From: an uncultured Pelagibacteraceae bacterium
GTDB taxonomy: Bacteria > Pseudomonadota > Alphaproteobacteria > Pelagibacterales > Pelagibacteraceae
Length of the DNA stretch: 64,000 nt
Assembly: GCA_902557235.1 (NCBI GenBank)
Contig: CACDZR010000001.1
Location: 1 to 64,000 of the forward strand
Direction: 5' to 3'
Positions 26,925 to 35,674 of the stretch are shown here, piece after piece. The position numbers and the translations under genes are program-made. Below the pieces are notes generated by a model. It did not search any database and was not told the DNA's origin. It worked only from the letters and a program-made list of their open reading frames with translations. Each line of letters begins with the position of its first letter. The stretch's first letter is position 1.

Positions 26925-27832
26925 TGCAAATACCACAGCTTAAAAATTTACTAAAAGATTTTGATAAAAATATAATTTACGATCAAGATTTAAAGAAAAA
27001 AAATTGGTTTAATATTGGAGGCAAGTCAAAAGTTTTTTATAAAGCTGAAAATTTAAAGGATTTAGTTAAATTTCTGAAATTACTCGATAATAAGGAAAAA
27101 ATTTTTATTATAGGTGCAGGATCTAACACCTTAATTTCAGACAGTATTTTTGATGGAGTGGTAATAAAGCTTAGTAAAAATTTTAATAGAATATCTTTAT
27201 TGAAGGAAGATGTAATTATTTCTGGTAGTGCCGTTTTAGATAAAAGTTTATCTGAGTTTGCTGCTGAAAACAATTTGAGTGGGTTTGAATTTTTATCCTG
27301 TATCCCAGGATCAATTGGAGGAGGAATTAAGATGAATGCCGGATGTTTTGGAAGAGAATTTAAAGATATTCTTCTTTCAATTCAAGCATTAGATAAAACA
27401 GGGAATTTAATTACAATTCCTTCAAATGATATAAATTTTGATTATAGAGACACCGATTTGCCTGAGGACCTAATTTTTTTAAGTGCTTCTTTTAAAGGGG
27501 TAAAAAGTGATTCTAGCAAAGTAAACAGCGAAGTTAGAAAAATGAAATCTTTAAAGGAGAAAAATCAACCAATGAAAATTAAAACTGGTGGAAGCACTTT
27601 TAAAAACCCTATAAATCAAACTAATAAAAAAGTTTGGGAGTTAATAAGAGAGTCAGTTTCTATTGATACTAAGTTTGGTGATGCGCATATCTCAGAAAAA
27701 CATTCAAATTTTTTTGTAAATAAAGGCAATGCAACATTTAATGATATGAAAAAATTAATTGATTTTGTCTCAAAAAAAGTTCTAGAAAAAACTGGCATTA
27801 AATTAGATAAAGAAATTAAAATATTGGAATAA
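26924..27832 (+). CDS. murB: UDP-N-acetylenolpyruvoylglucosamine reductase MurB
   Basis: The 302-residue FAD enzyme reduces enolpyruvyl-UDP-GlcNAc to UDP-MurNAc with NADPH. Visible elements: NWFNIGGKSKVFYKAE, the FAD loop IIGAGSNTLISD near 64-74, GFEFLSCIPGSIGGGIKMNAGCFG, and KTGGSTFKNP containing the proton-donor serine. DAHISEKHSNFFVN near the end matches the shorter type IIa layout seen in many Alphaproteobacteria. It shares one base with murC, and ddl starts 1 bp after its stop. Confidence 0.95.
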   Translation: MQIPQLKNLLKDFDKNIIYDQDLKKKNWFNIGGKSKVFYKAENLKDLVKFLKLLDNKEKIFIIGAGSNTLISDSIFDGVVIKLSKNFNRISLLKEDVIISGSAVLDKSLSEFAAENNLSGFEFLSCIPGSIGGGIKMNAGCFGREFKDILLSIQALDKTGNLITIPSNDINFDYRDTDLPEDLIFLSASFKGVKSDSSKVNSEVRKMKSLKEKNQPMKIKTGGSTFKNPINQTNKKVWELIRESVSIDTKFGDAHISEKHSNFFVNKGNATFNDMKKLIDFVSKKVLEKTGIKLDKEIKILE

Positions 27833-27833
27833 T

Positions 27834-28748
27834 TTGAAAAAAAAAATTTTGATAATTTCTGGTGGTATTTCTAAGGAGAGAATTATCAGCTTAGAGACTG
27901 GCAAACAGGTTGCCAAAGAACTAAAAAAGAATAATTATCTGGTAAGAACATGCGAACCCGATAAAAATTTATTATCAACAATAAAAAAATTCAAACCCAA
28001 TTGTATCTTTAATGCTCTACATGGTCAGTTTGGAGAAGATGGATATATACAAACAATCCTAGAGATAATAGGAATACCTTATACACATTCAGGTGTTATT
28101 GCCTCAGCTAAGGCAATGGATAAAGAAATTTCCAAAAAAATATTTTTAGAAAATAAAATTTTGACACCCAAATATTTCATTTATAAATTTAACAAAACTA
28201 ATAAAGACCTTATAAATTTTGTAAAAAAAAAGTTTAACTTTCCAGTTGTAATTAAACCAATTAATGAAGGCTCCAGTGTCAATGTGTATATCTGCAGTCA
28301 AAATAATTTATCAAAAAGATTAAAGATATTAAAAGATTATAAAAAAATAATGATAGAACAATTTATTCCTGGACGCGAAATTCAATCAGCCATAATTGGA
28401 AAGAGGAAACTTGGTGCAATCGAACTTAAACCAAAGAGAAAATTTTATGATTATCAAGCAAAGTATAACTCCAATGCTAAGACAGAACATATTATTCCAG
28501 TAGATTTACCAAAAAAGAAATACAAAGCTCTTATGAACATAACTTTAAAGGCTCATAATTTGATGGGATGTAGGGGAGTTACAAGATCAGATTTTAAATA
28601 TCATAAGGGTAAATTTTATCTTTTAGAAATTAATACACAGCCAGGAATGACAAATCTATCTTTAGTTCCGGAGATATCAGCGTATATTGGAATTAATTTT
28701 ATAAATCTAATTAAATTAATTTTAAAAGATGCATCTGTTAATAAGTAA
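27834..28748 (+). CDS. ddl: D-alanine-D-alanine ligase
   Basis: The 304-residue ATP-grasp ligase begins at a TTG (27834) directly before KKKILIISGGISKERIISLETG, the conserved N-terminal D-Ala binding strand, and no ATG fits. Other motifs: FNALHGQFGEDGYIQ, YTHSGVIASAKAMDK, FPVVIKPINEGSSV, and the metal-binding end FYLLEINTQPGMT. It makes the dipeptide used by the MurF half of the fused ligase upstream. Its 3' end overlaps ftsQ by 20 bp. Confidence 0.94.
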   Translation: MKKKILIISGGISKERIISLETGKQVAKELKKNNYLVRTCEPDKNLLSTIKKFKPNCIFNALHGQFGEDGYIQTILEIIGIPYTHSGVIASAKAMDKEISKKIFLENKILTPKYFIYKFNKTNKDLINFVKKKFNFPVVIKPINEGSSVNVYICSQNNLSKRLKILKDYKKIMIEQFIPGREIQSAIIGKRKLGAIELKPKRKFYDYQAKYNSNAKTEHIIPVDLPKKKYKALMNITLKAHNLMGCRGVTRSDFKYHKGKFYLLEINTQPGMTNLSLVPEISAYIGINFINLIKLILKDASVNK

Positions 28749-29403
28749 AAAAATTACTATTTACTTATTACTATTTTGTTTTCTAGTATCAATTAACAAT
28801 ATTTCTTTGATGAATATCAGTTTTCCGAAAATCGATAAAATAGAGATTATTGGTCTCAATCTTGATGAGAAAAAAAAAATTGAAGATATTATAAATGATG
28901 CAAATTTTAAAAATATCTTTTACTTAGATAAGAAATATTTAAAAAAAAAAATCAATTCAATTAATATTATTGAACAATTTGAAATATTCAAAAATTATCC
29001 TTCAACCTTGAAAATATTTATTAAGGAAACAAGAGTACTTGCACAAACAAAAAGAAATGGTTTTGATTATTTTATTGGATCAAATGGAAAACTAATTCGA
29101 AATGATAATATAGCTGCTAACCTACCATTTGTGTTTGGTGATTTAAATCTTAATGAATTTTTAAATTTTAAAAATGAAATTGATAAATCAAAATTTGATT
29201 TCAAGAATATTACAAAATTATATTATTTCAAATCAAAGAGATGGGATATAGAAACATCAAAAGGATATTTAATAAAATTGTCAAAAGATAATGTTGAGAA
29301 AGATTTAAACTTGTTTGTTCGTTTATCTGATGAGAAAAAATTTAAGGATAAATTAGTAATTGATTTTCGCCAAAGAGGTCAAATTATATTAAATGAAAAA
29401 TAA
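28729..29403 (+). CDS. ftsQ: Divisome protein FtsQ
   Basis: The 224-residue product has a short cytoplasmic start, one membrane helix (about 8-30, KITIYLLLFCFLVSINNISL) and a POTRA domain beginning FPKIDKIEIIGLN. The beta domain contains YPSTLKIFIKETRVLAQ and DYFIGSNGKLI, both normal for FtsQ. It links FtsB/FtsL to the Z ring. Position after ddl is canonical. The ATG at 28729 lies inside ddl; ATG codons further in would remove the membrane helix. It overlaps the next gene by 11 bp. Confidence 0.9.
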   Translation: MHLLISKKITIYLLLFCFLVSINNISLMNISFPKIDKIEIIGLNLDEKKKIEDIINDANFKNIFYLDKKYLKKKINSINIIEQFEIFKNYPSTLKIFIKETRVLAQTKRNGFDYFIGSNGKLIRNDNIAANLPFVFGDLNLNEFLNFKNEIDKSKFDFKNITKLYYFKSKRWDIETSKGYLIKLSKDNVEKDLNLFVRLSDEKKFKDKLVIDFRQRGQIILNEK

Positions 29404-30094
29404 TTTAGAAAATAAGATATTTCTTTTTTTAGGTATTGATAAATTTACAATAGTTGCGTTAAATTCAATTGACGAAGAAGTTTATAAAAAGGAAATCTTA
29501 AAAGATAATAAAAGTAATCAAATTGATTTAAATTTTTTAGACAACTTTTTGAATGAAAATATTTTTAAGATAGAAAAAAAACTTAATGAATTTGTTAAAA
29601 ATATTTTTTTAATTATTGATCACCAAAATATTTTTTCAATTTATTTATCAATTAAAAATAAATTTGATAATATAAATATAAACTCTGATTCAATGCATAA
29701 ATTACTTTTAGAGGCAAAAAGTTGTTGTAAAAAAACACTAGAAGATCTTGATATTCTTCATATGAAAATTGATCAGTTTTATATTGATGGAACCTATTTT
29801 AAAACTTTACCAAAAAAAAAAAATTGTAATAATCTTTCTATTGATATCAGTTATATATGTTTACCCAAAAAGATTTCAAAAACTATTGAAAATGTTCTTA
29901 GAAAGTACCAAATATCATTGGATAGAATGTTGAGTTTAGATTATTTGAATAGTTTTTTAGATGACAAAAATGGAAATTTGTATGCAACTGCACAAAAAAT
30001 CTTAGATGGTTTTAATGAGAACGAAGTGTTTATCGCTGATAGAAACTCAAAAAAATTGGGTTTTTTTGAGAAATTCTTTAATTTTTTTAATTAG
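29393..30094 (+). CDS. Reduced FtsA-like protein (233 residues, no ATP-binding half)
   Basis: The gene sits exactly where ftsA belongs, after ftsQ and before lpxC, but its product is far shorter than the usual 400-430 residues. IFLFLGIDKFTIVAL at 9-23 resembles the first strands of FtsA domain 1A, yet the phosphate signature (DIGxGxT) is gone. Residues about 115-190 (MKIDQFYIDG, then LSIDISYICLPKKISKTIEN and SLDYLNSFL) follow the FtsA 1C layout, where YxxDG, VHIVT and lASA occur. The 2A/2B nucleotide-binding domains appear missing. LYATAQKILDG at 196-206 recalls the FtsA YATavGLvLyG strand, and KLGFFEKFFNFFN at 221-233 is an amphipathic membrane-targeting helix like that of FtsA. The assignment is by position and pattern only. 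Confidence 0.6.
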   Translation: MKNNLENKIFLFLGIDKFTIVALNSIDEEVYKKEILKDNKSNQIDLNFLDNFLNENIFKIEKKLNEFVKNIFLIIDHQNIFSIYLSIKNKFDNININSDSMHKLLLEAKSCCKKTLEDLDILHMKIDQFYIDGTYFKTLPKKKNCNNLSIDISYICLPKKISKTIENVLRKYQISLDRMLSLDYLNSFLDDKNGNLYATAQKILDGFNENEVFIADRNSKKLGFFEKFFNFFN

Positions 30095-30157
30095 TTCGTA
30101 TTTTCTTGTAACATTTGTTGTTTTTAAATTTTAAGATATGAAGATTAAAAGTTCTTC

Positions 30158-31078
30158 GTGTCTTTATTAAATCAAAAAACTATTAAAAAACCTGTAACTT
30201 TCAGCGGTATAGGCCTTCACTCTGGAAAACCGTCTAAGATTTGCGTTAAACCCTCTAGTCCAGACACTGGGATTGTATTTAAAAGAATAGATAAAAAAGA
30301 AAACAACCTTATCTATCCAAATTTTATGAATGTGAGCAATACAGCTTTAAATACCACTATCAGTAATAGCAATGGAGTGAAAGTTTCAACCATAGAACAT
30401 CTTATGGGAGCTCTATTTGGAATTGGAATTGATAATGCATTGATTGAAATTGATAATGAGGAAGTACCAATTCTAGATGGGTCAGCGAAAATTTTTATTA
30501 AAGAAATATTAACAACGGGTCTAGAGCTAAGTGGTAAACCCATAAAGATAATTAAGATAAACAAAAAAATTGAATTTAAAAAAGGTGAAAAGTTTATCTC
30601 AATTGAACCCTCAAAATTGAGTTTAGATATAGATTTTGAGTTAAAATATAATAATAAAATTATCGGGAACCAAAGAAACAAAAAAAATGTTTATGAGGAC
30701 GATCTTACAGAAATTTTTGATTCAAGAACTTTCTGTCTTTATGAAGACATAGAGATGATAAAGAAAAATGGGTTAGCAAAAGGTGGAAGCCTAGATAATG
30801 CTGTTGTGGTGAAAGGCGAAGAAGTTTTAAATCCAGAGGGCTTAAGGAATTCAAAAGAGTTTGTTAATCACAAAATACTTGATTGTATTGGTGATCTTTA
30901 TACATGTGGATATAGGATGATAGCTAGTATTAATTGTTCTCAAGGTGGACATTATTTAACAAATAGCTTGTTAAGAGAAGTATTTAATAATAAAGATAAT
31001 TTTTCTATTATAGAAATCCAAGAAAGAACTCTACCTCATACATTAATTAATAGAAGTTTGCTAAGATCAATAGCATAG
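30158..31078 (+). CDS. lpxC: UDP-3-O-acyl-GlcNAc deacetylase LpxC
   Basis: The 306-residue zinc enzyme catalyses the committed step of lipid A synthesis. It starts at GTG (30158), followed by QKTIKKPVTFSGIGLHSGK. Zinc ligands are His81 in IEHLMGAL, and His238 and Asp242 in HKILDCIGDL; IDNEEVPILDGSA is also diagnostic. It confirms an LPS-bearing outer membrane. Normally ftsZ separates ftsA from lpxC; here a 63-bp gap takes that place. Confidence 0.97.
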   Translation: MSLLNQKTIKKPVTFSGIGLHSGKPSKICVKPSSPDTGIVFKRIDKKENNLIYPNFMNVSNTALNTTISNSNGVKVSTIEHLMGALFGIGIDNALIEIDNEEVPILDGSAKIFIKEILTTGLELSGKPIKIIKINKKIEFKKGEKFISIEPSKLSLDIDFELKYNNKIIGNQRNKKNVYEDDLTEIFDSRTFCLYEDIEMIKKNGLAKGGSLDNAVVVKGEEVLNPEGLRNSKEFVNHKILDCIGDLYTCGYRMIASINCSQGGHYLTNSLLREVFNNKDNFSIIEIQERTLPHTLINRSLLRSIA

Positions 31079-31126
31079 ATTAAATTCAACCTTATAATTT
31101 TATCTAAAATCTATATAATTTTATTA

Positions 31127-31960
31127 ATGTATAAATTAAAAATAGTTTTTATTATTTTTTCTCTAATATTTTTTTATTCATGTAGTAAAGAAACTGAAAA
31201 TATAAAACTAATTAAAGAGACAGACCAAAAAATAGAAATGATATCAGCCTATGAGAAAGGCATGGATCTATTTGAAATTGGTGACTACTTTGCTGCAAGT
31301 AAAAAGTTTTTAGAGGCTGAAATTTTATTTCCACAATCACAATGGGCACCCAAATCAGTTCTGATGGCTTCCTATTCATATTATATGCAGAGTTATTACA
31401 GTTTAGCTATTGAAAATATTAAAAGATATTTTAAAACTTATCCTAACGACAAAGATAAGGCTTACGCACATTATCTTCTAGCAATTTGTTACTATGAAAC
31501 TATTGAGGGTGAAAAAAAAGATTTAGCACCCTTAATTTTATCAAAAAATGAATTTAATTTTGTAATTAAAAATTTTCCAAATACTGATTATGCTTATGAT
31601 GCAAAATTTAAAATTGATTTAATTAACGACATACTAGCTGCAAAAGAAGTCTATATTGGTAGACATTATATAAAGAAAAAAAAGTGGATACCTGCTCTTA
31701 ATAGATTTAAGAATGTTTTAAAAGAATATGAAACTACAATTCATGTAGAGGAAGCAATACATAGATTGGTTGAAATTTATTACAAATTAGGCATGGAGGA
31801 AGAGTCACTAAAATATGCTTCATTATTAGGTTATAATTATAATTCAGGAGAATGGTATAAGGAGACTTACAAAATTTTTAATAGAAAGTATAAAACCTCT
31901 ATTCCTGAGAGAAAAAAAGAAAAAAGTAAAATTTTAAGTAGAATTAAGAGTCTTTTTTAA
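31127..31960 (+). CDS. bamD: Outer-membrane assembly lipoprotein BamD
   Basis: The 277-residue product has a lipoprotein signal with Cys19 (IFFYSCSKE). Tetratricopeptide-like helices follow: AYEKGMDLFEIGDYFAASKKFLEAE, SVLMASYSYYMQSYYSLAIENIKRYF and KAYAHYLLAICYYE. These match BamD (ComL), an essential part of the BAM complex that inserts beta-barrel proteins. Upstream is A+T-rich with TATAAT at 31093 and 31114 but no good -35. Order lpxC-bamD-ligA resembles other Alphaproteobacteria, except that recN is absent between bamD and ligA. Confidence 0.93.
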   Translation: MYKLKIVFIIFSLIFFYSCSKETENIKLIKETDQKIEMISAYEKGMDLFEIGDYFAASKKFLEAEILFPQSQWAPKSVLMASYSYYMQSYYSLAIENIKRYFKTYPNDKDKAYAHYLLAICYYETIEGEKKDLAPLILSKNEFNFVIKNFPNTDYAYDAKFKIDLINDILAAKEVYIGRHYIKKKKWIPALNRFKNVLKEYETTIHVEEAIHRLVEIYYKLGMEEESLKYASLLGYNYNSGEWYKETYKIFNRKYKTSIPERKKEKSKILSRIKSLF

Positions 31961-31962
31961 AA

Positions 31963-33984
31963 ATGCCTGATGATAAAATTAATCAAGATTACTTGAAAAA
32001 GATTAAGTTATTTCAAAAGTATAATAAGCATTATTATGATTTAAATAATCCTTTAGTTAGTGATAAAGAATTTGATAAACTCAAGTTAGAGATTCTTAAA
32101 TTAGAAAAAAAATATAAACATTTAAATAATATTAACTCTCCATCTAATTCAGTAGGTTTTAAACCATCTAAAGTTTTTAAAAAGGTAAAACATTCAGTTC
32201 CAATGCTTTCGTTAGGCAATGCTTTCGAAGAAAACGATTTAATAAATTTTGAAAAAAAAATTTTAAATTTTCTAAATGAGGACAAGAGTTTCAATATAAT
32301 ATATAGCGCTGAGCCTAAAATTGATGGTATATCAGCTTCTTTAATTTACAAAAATGGAAAATTTATTACTGGTTTATCCAGAGGCGATGGAAAAGAGGGA
32401 GAAGATATTACTGAAAATTTAAAAACTATTGAAGATATTCCACACCTTATAAGGTCAAAAAATTTTCCAAAAGAAATTGATATAAGAGGTGAAGTATTTA
32501 TCCAAAATGGTGATTTTGAGAAATTAAAAGATAAATTTGCAAATCCAAGAAATGCAGCCTCTGGATCTTTGAGACAAAAAGATCCTAAAGAAACAAAAAA
32601 AATTCCCTTAAAATTTATTGCTTATACTTTTGGTTATGAAAAGGGTCTGAAAGCTACATCACAAAATGAATATTTAAAAGATTTAAAGGAATGGGGTTTT
32701 AAAACTAATCCTTTAAATAAAACTCTAGAAAAAATAGAAAATTTAATGACTAACTATCATGAAATTGAAAAAAAAAGAGGTGATATAGATTTTGATATTG
32801 ATGGAATCGTCTATAAAGTTAACAATTTTCAATTACAAAAAAGGTTAGGGAATGTTGCTAATGCTCCCAGATGGGCTATCGCTCACAAATTTTCAGCTAA
32901 TAGTGGAATTTCTAAAATAAAAGATATAGAGATTCAAATTGGCAGAACTGGCGCATTAACCCCTGTAGCAAAAATCAATCCTGTAAATATTGGAGGAGTA
33001 GTTGTTTCTAATGCAACTTTACATAATGAAGAAGAAATAAATAGAAAAGACATAAGGGTGAATGATACAGTTTTGATTGAAAGAGCTGGCGATGTAATAC
33101 CACATGTAGTTTCTGTAGATCTAAAAATGAGGAATAAGGATTCAAAAAAATTTAATTTTCCTCTTAAATGTCCATCTTGTGGATCCAAAACTATTAAAGA
33201 TTTTAACTTTACGACTAAAAAAGAAGATGCAGTAAGAAGATGCTCTAGTGAGGGATATGAGTGTGAGAAAATGTCTATAGAGAAAATAAAACATTTTGTC
33301 TCAAAAGAAGCTTTTAACATCGAGGGTTTCGGTAAAAAGATAGTTGAAAACTTTTGGAATTTGAATTTAATCAAACTCCCACCAGATATATTCAAGCTTG
33401 ATTTTAAAAAAATCGAAAGTTTGGATGGGTGGGGTAAGCAATCAGTTGCTAATTTAAAATATTCAATAAATTTAAGAAAAAAAATTTCTTTTGAAAAATT
33501 TGTCTATTCCTTGGGCATCAGGCATATTGGTTTAGAAAATGCTAAAATCATATCTAAGAACTTAAAATCACTTAAAAATTTTTTAGCACTCTCAAAAAAA
33601 AGTAATTTTGATGATCTAAGGAATATTGATGGAATAGGCGAAACCCAGATAAATTCAATTAAAAATTTTTTCAACAATGAGACAAATTTAAAGGTGTTAA
33701 AAAATTTGGATGAATTACTTGAAGTTAAAGACGTAGAAACACCCAAAGTTGGTGGTCCATTAAACAATAAAACATTTATGTTTACAGGCAAACTATCAAA
33801 CATGAGTCGTTCTGAGGCAAAATCTTTAATTGAGCAAAATTCAGGATCAATAGTCAGCAATGTTACAAAAAAACTTGATTATCTTATTATTGGTGAAAAA
33901 CCAACTAATAGGAAAGTTTATGCAGCAAAAAATTTAGGTGTAAAAATCTTAGACCAGTCTTCTTGGTTAAAGATGCTTAAATAA
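31963..33984 (+). CDS. ligA: NAD-dependent DNA ligase LigA
   Basis: The 673-residue product has the full LigA architecture. An Ia/adenylation domain carries the nucleotidyl lysine Lys119 in EPKIDGISASL. An OB fold follows (IQIGRTGALTPVAKINPV). The four-cysteine zinc finger is CPSC, then RRC and YEC, with six rather than the usual five residues between the last two. Helix-hairpin-helix motifs and a C-terminal BRCT domain (LNNKTFMFTGKLSNMSRSEA) complete it. It seals Okazaki fragments and repair nicks. It starts 2 bp after bamD. Its 3' end overlaps the convergent peptidase gene by 8 bp. Confidence 0.97.
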   Translation: MPDDKINQDYLKKIKLFQKYNKHYYDLNNPLVSDKEFDKLKLEILKLEKKYKHLNNINSPSNSVGFKPSKVFKKVKHSVPMLSLGNAFEENDLINFEKKILNFLNEDKSFNIIYSAEPKIDGISASLIYKNGKFITGLSRGDGKEGEDITENLKTIEDIPHLIRSKNFPKEIDIRGEVFIQNGDFEKLKDKFANPRNAASGSLRQKDPKETKKIPLKFIAYTFGYEKGLKATSQNEYLKDLKEWGFKTNPLNKTLEKIENLMTNYHEIEKKRGDIDFDIDGIVYKVNNFQLQKRLGNVANAPRWAIAHKFSANSGISKIKDIEIQIGRTGALTPVAKINPVNIGGVVVSNATLHNEEEINRKDIRVNDTVLIERAGDVIPHVVSVDLKMRNKDSKKFNFPLKCPSCGSKTIKDFNFTTKKEDAVRRCSSEGYECEKMSIEKIKHFVSKEAFNIEGFGKKIVENFWNLNLIKLPPDIFKLDFKKIESLDGWGKQSVANLKYSINLRKKISFEKFVYSLGIRHIGLENAKIISKNLKSLKNFLALSKKSNFDDLRNIDGIGETQINSIKNFFNNETNLKVLKNLDELLEVKDVETPKVGGPLNNKTFMFTGKLSNMSRSEAKSLIEQNSGSIVSNVTKKLDYLIIGEKPTNRKVYAAKNLGVKILDQSSWLKMLK

Positions 33985-35674
33985 AACTCGCTAACCATTT
34001 TTTTTCATTCCTATTTAAAAATGGAGATATTTTCGAGTAAACTTTTAAATGATAATTAAAAAGATAGTTTTTTTCTTGCTTAGTTAGGAGATTAAAGTTG
34101 ATTAATTCTTTTTCTATTGGAGCTAAAGTTAAATTTTCAAAACCTAATTTTCTGCCAATTTTTTTTACATAAACTAAGTTTTCAATGCGAATCCCAAATT
34201 TATCTTTTTTATAATAACCTGGTTCATTACTAAGTATCATTCCTTCTTGAATTTTTACTGAATTAGATTTTGAGATAGCTTGAGGTCCCTCATGAACATT
34301 AAGAAAAAAACCAACTCCATGTCCTGTGCCATGACTATAATCTAGACAGTCTTTTTTAAGAAATTTTCTTGCATCTTTATCAATAAGTTTTCCAGTTTTT
34401 TTTTTATTAAGTTCAGTTTGAGCAACAGCAATATGTCCTTTCAAAACATTTGTAAAAATATTTTTTATAATTTTGTTTTGATTTTCAAAGCAGATAGTTC
34501 TTGTTACGTCTGTTGTACCATATTTATATTGACCACCCGAGTCACATAGGAATATCTCATTTTTTTTTATTAGCTTTGTATTATTTTTGGTAGCTCTATA
34601 GTGAACTATTGCCCCATTTTTTCCACTACCTGCAATAGTATTAAAACTTGGAAATAAATATTTTGGACTCATTCTTCTAATTTTCTCTAATTTATTTTGT
34701 GCATCAACTTCAGTTATATTCATTTTTTTTAAATTTTTTATCCAGTAAATAAATTTTGTTAATGCAACTCCGTCTATGACATGCGCGTTAATCATATTTT
34801 TTATCTCAATTTTATTCTTTATAGACTTAAGAATATAAATTGGATCTTCTTTTTTTATTATTTTCAATTTTTTTTCTATTACTTTTTCAAAATATAAAGA
34901 ACATGTTTTTTCATCTATTAAAATAGTTCCTTTTTTTAATTTATCGAAAAAATCTAATATATACCTTGGATCAATTATCTGGTTTTGTTTAAGTTTTTTC
35001 TCACTTAAAAGTTTTGTTGTTTTATTTTTTTCAACAATTAAGAAAACTTGTTTTTCTTTTGTAAGTAAAAGATTACTATTTGGTATTGGGCTTGTTGGAC
35101 TATCGTAGCCTCTAATATTCAATAACCATGCAACATTTTCTGGTGCAGTAATAAATAGATAATCATATTTATTTCTTTTTAGAAAAGATGAAACCCTAGA
35201 AACCTTTTTGTGATGACTCTCACCAGCTATACTTTTATCAATTGAGTAAAATGAGGATTTTTTTTTACTCTTTATTTTTGAAATTTTATCAACAAGATTT
35301 TCCTTTATGACAGTAATTTTATTATTTTTTAAAAAAAAATTCTTTATTTGTTTTGAGGTAAACAATGAAGGATCAATTCCTAAATTCAAATTTTTAAAAA
35401 CACTTGTATTAATAATTTTGAAATAATCTAAAATTTTAAAATTTTTACCACTTTCGATTTTACTTTGGATCGTATATCTTCCATCAACAAAAAGGTAGTT
35501 TCTATTTTTTAAAATTACTGCATAACCTGCAGATCCTGTGAAATTTGAGATAAATTTAAGCCTATCTTTTTTAGAATATTCAGAGAAAAATTCATCATTT
35601 TTAGGTACGACATATCCATCAATTCCATATTTTAAAAATTTACTTCTGAGTTTATTTATTCTCTTTTTTATCAT
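33977..35674 (-). CDS. Xaa-Pro aminopeptidase (M24B), PepP-like
   Basis: The 565-residue cytosolic metalloaminopeptidase has two creatinase-type N-terminal domains (DGYVVPKNDEFFSEY; FVDGRYTIQ) and a C-terminal pita-bread domain. Metal ligands are visible in FLCDSGGQYKYGTTDVTRT, SHGTGHGVGFFLNVHEGPQ, LSNEPGYYK and GIRIENLVYV. It should release N-terminal residues before proline. The length and the three-domain layout match the long eukaryote-like XPNPEP1 type common in Alphaproteobacteria. The ATG overlaps the uvrD stop by 4 bp, so the two are coupled. Confidence 0.94.
   Translation of the reverse strand: MIKKRINKLRSKFLKYGIDGYVVPKNDEFFSEYSKKDRLKFISNFTGSAGYAVILKNRNYLFVDGRYTIQSKIESGKNFKILDYFKIINTSVFKNLNLGIDPSLFTSKQIKNFFLKNNKITVIKENLVDKISKIKSKKKSSFYSIDKSIAGESHHKKVSRVSSFLKRNKYDYLFITAPENVAWLLNIRGYDSPTSPIPNSNLLLTKEKQVFLIVEKNKTTKLLSEKKLKQNQIIDPRYILDFFDKLKKGTILIDEKTCSLYFEKVIEKKLKIIKKEDPIYILKSIKNKIEIKNMINAHVIDGVALTKFIYWIKNLKKMNITEVDAQNKLEKIRRMSPKYLFPSFNTIAGSGKNGAIVHYRATKNNTKLIKKNEIFLCDSGGQYKYGTTDVTRTICFENQNKIIKNIFTNVLKGHIAVAQTELNKKKTGKLIDKDARKFLKKDCLDYSHGTGHGVGFFLNVHEGPQAISKSNSVKIQEGMILSNEPGYYKKDKFGIRIENLVYVKKIGRKLGFENLTLAPIEKELINFNLLTKQEKNYLFNYHLKVYSKISPFLNRNEKKWLASFI

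Noticed and set aside
32934-33395. 153-codon minus-strand frame inside ligA
   Set aside because: It is a shadow of the strongly conserved OB-fold and zinc-finger part of LigA.
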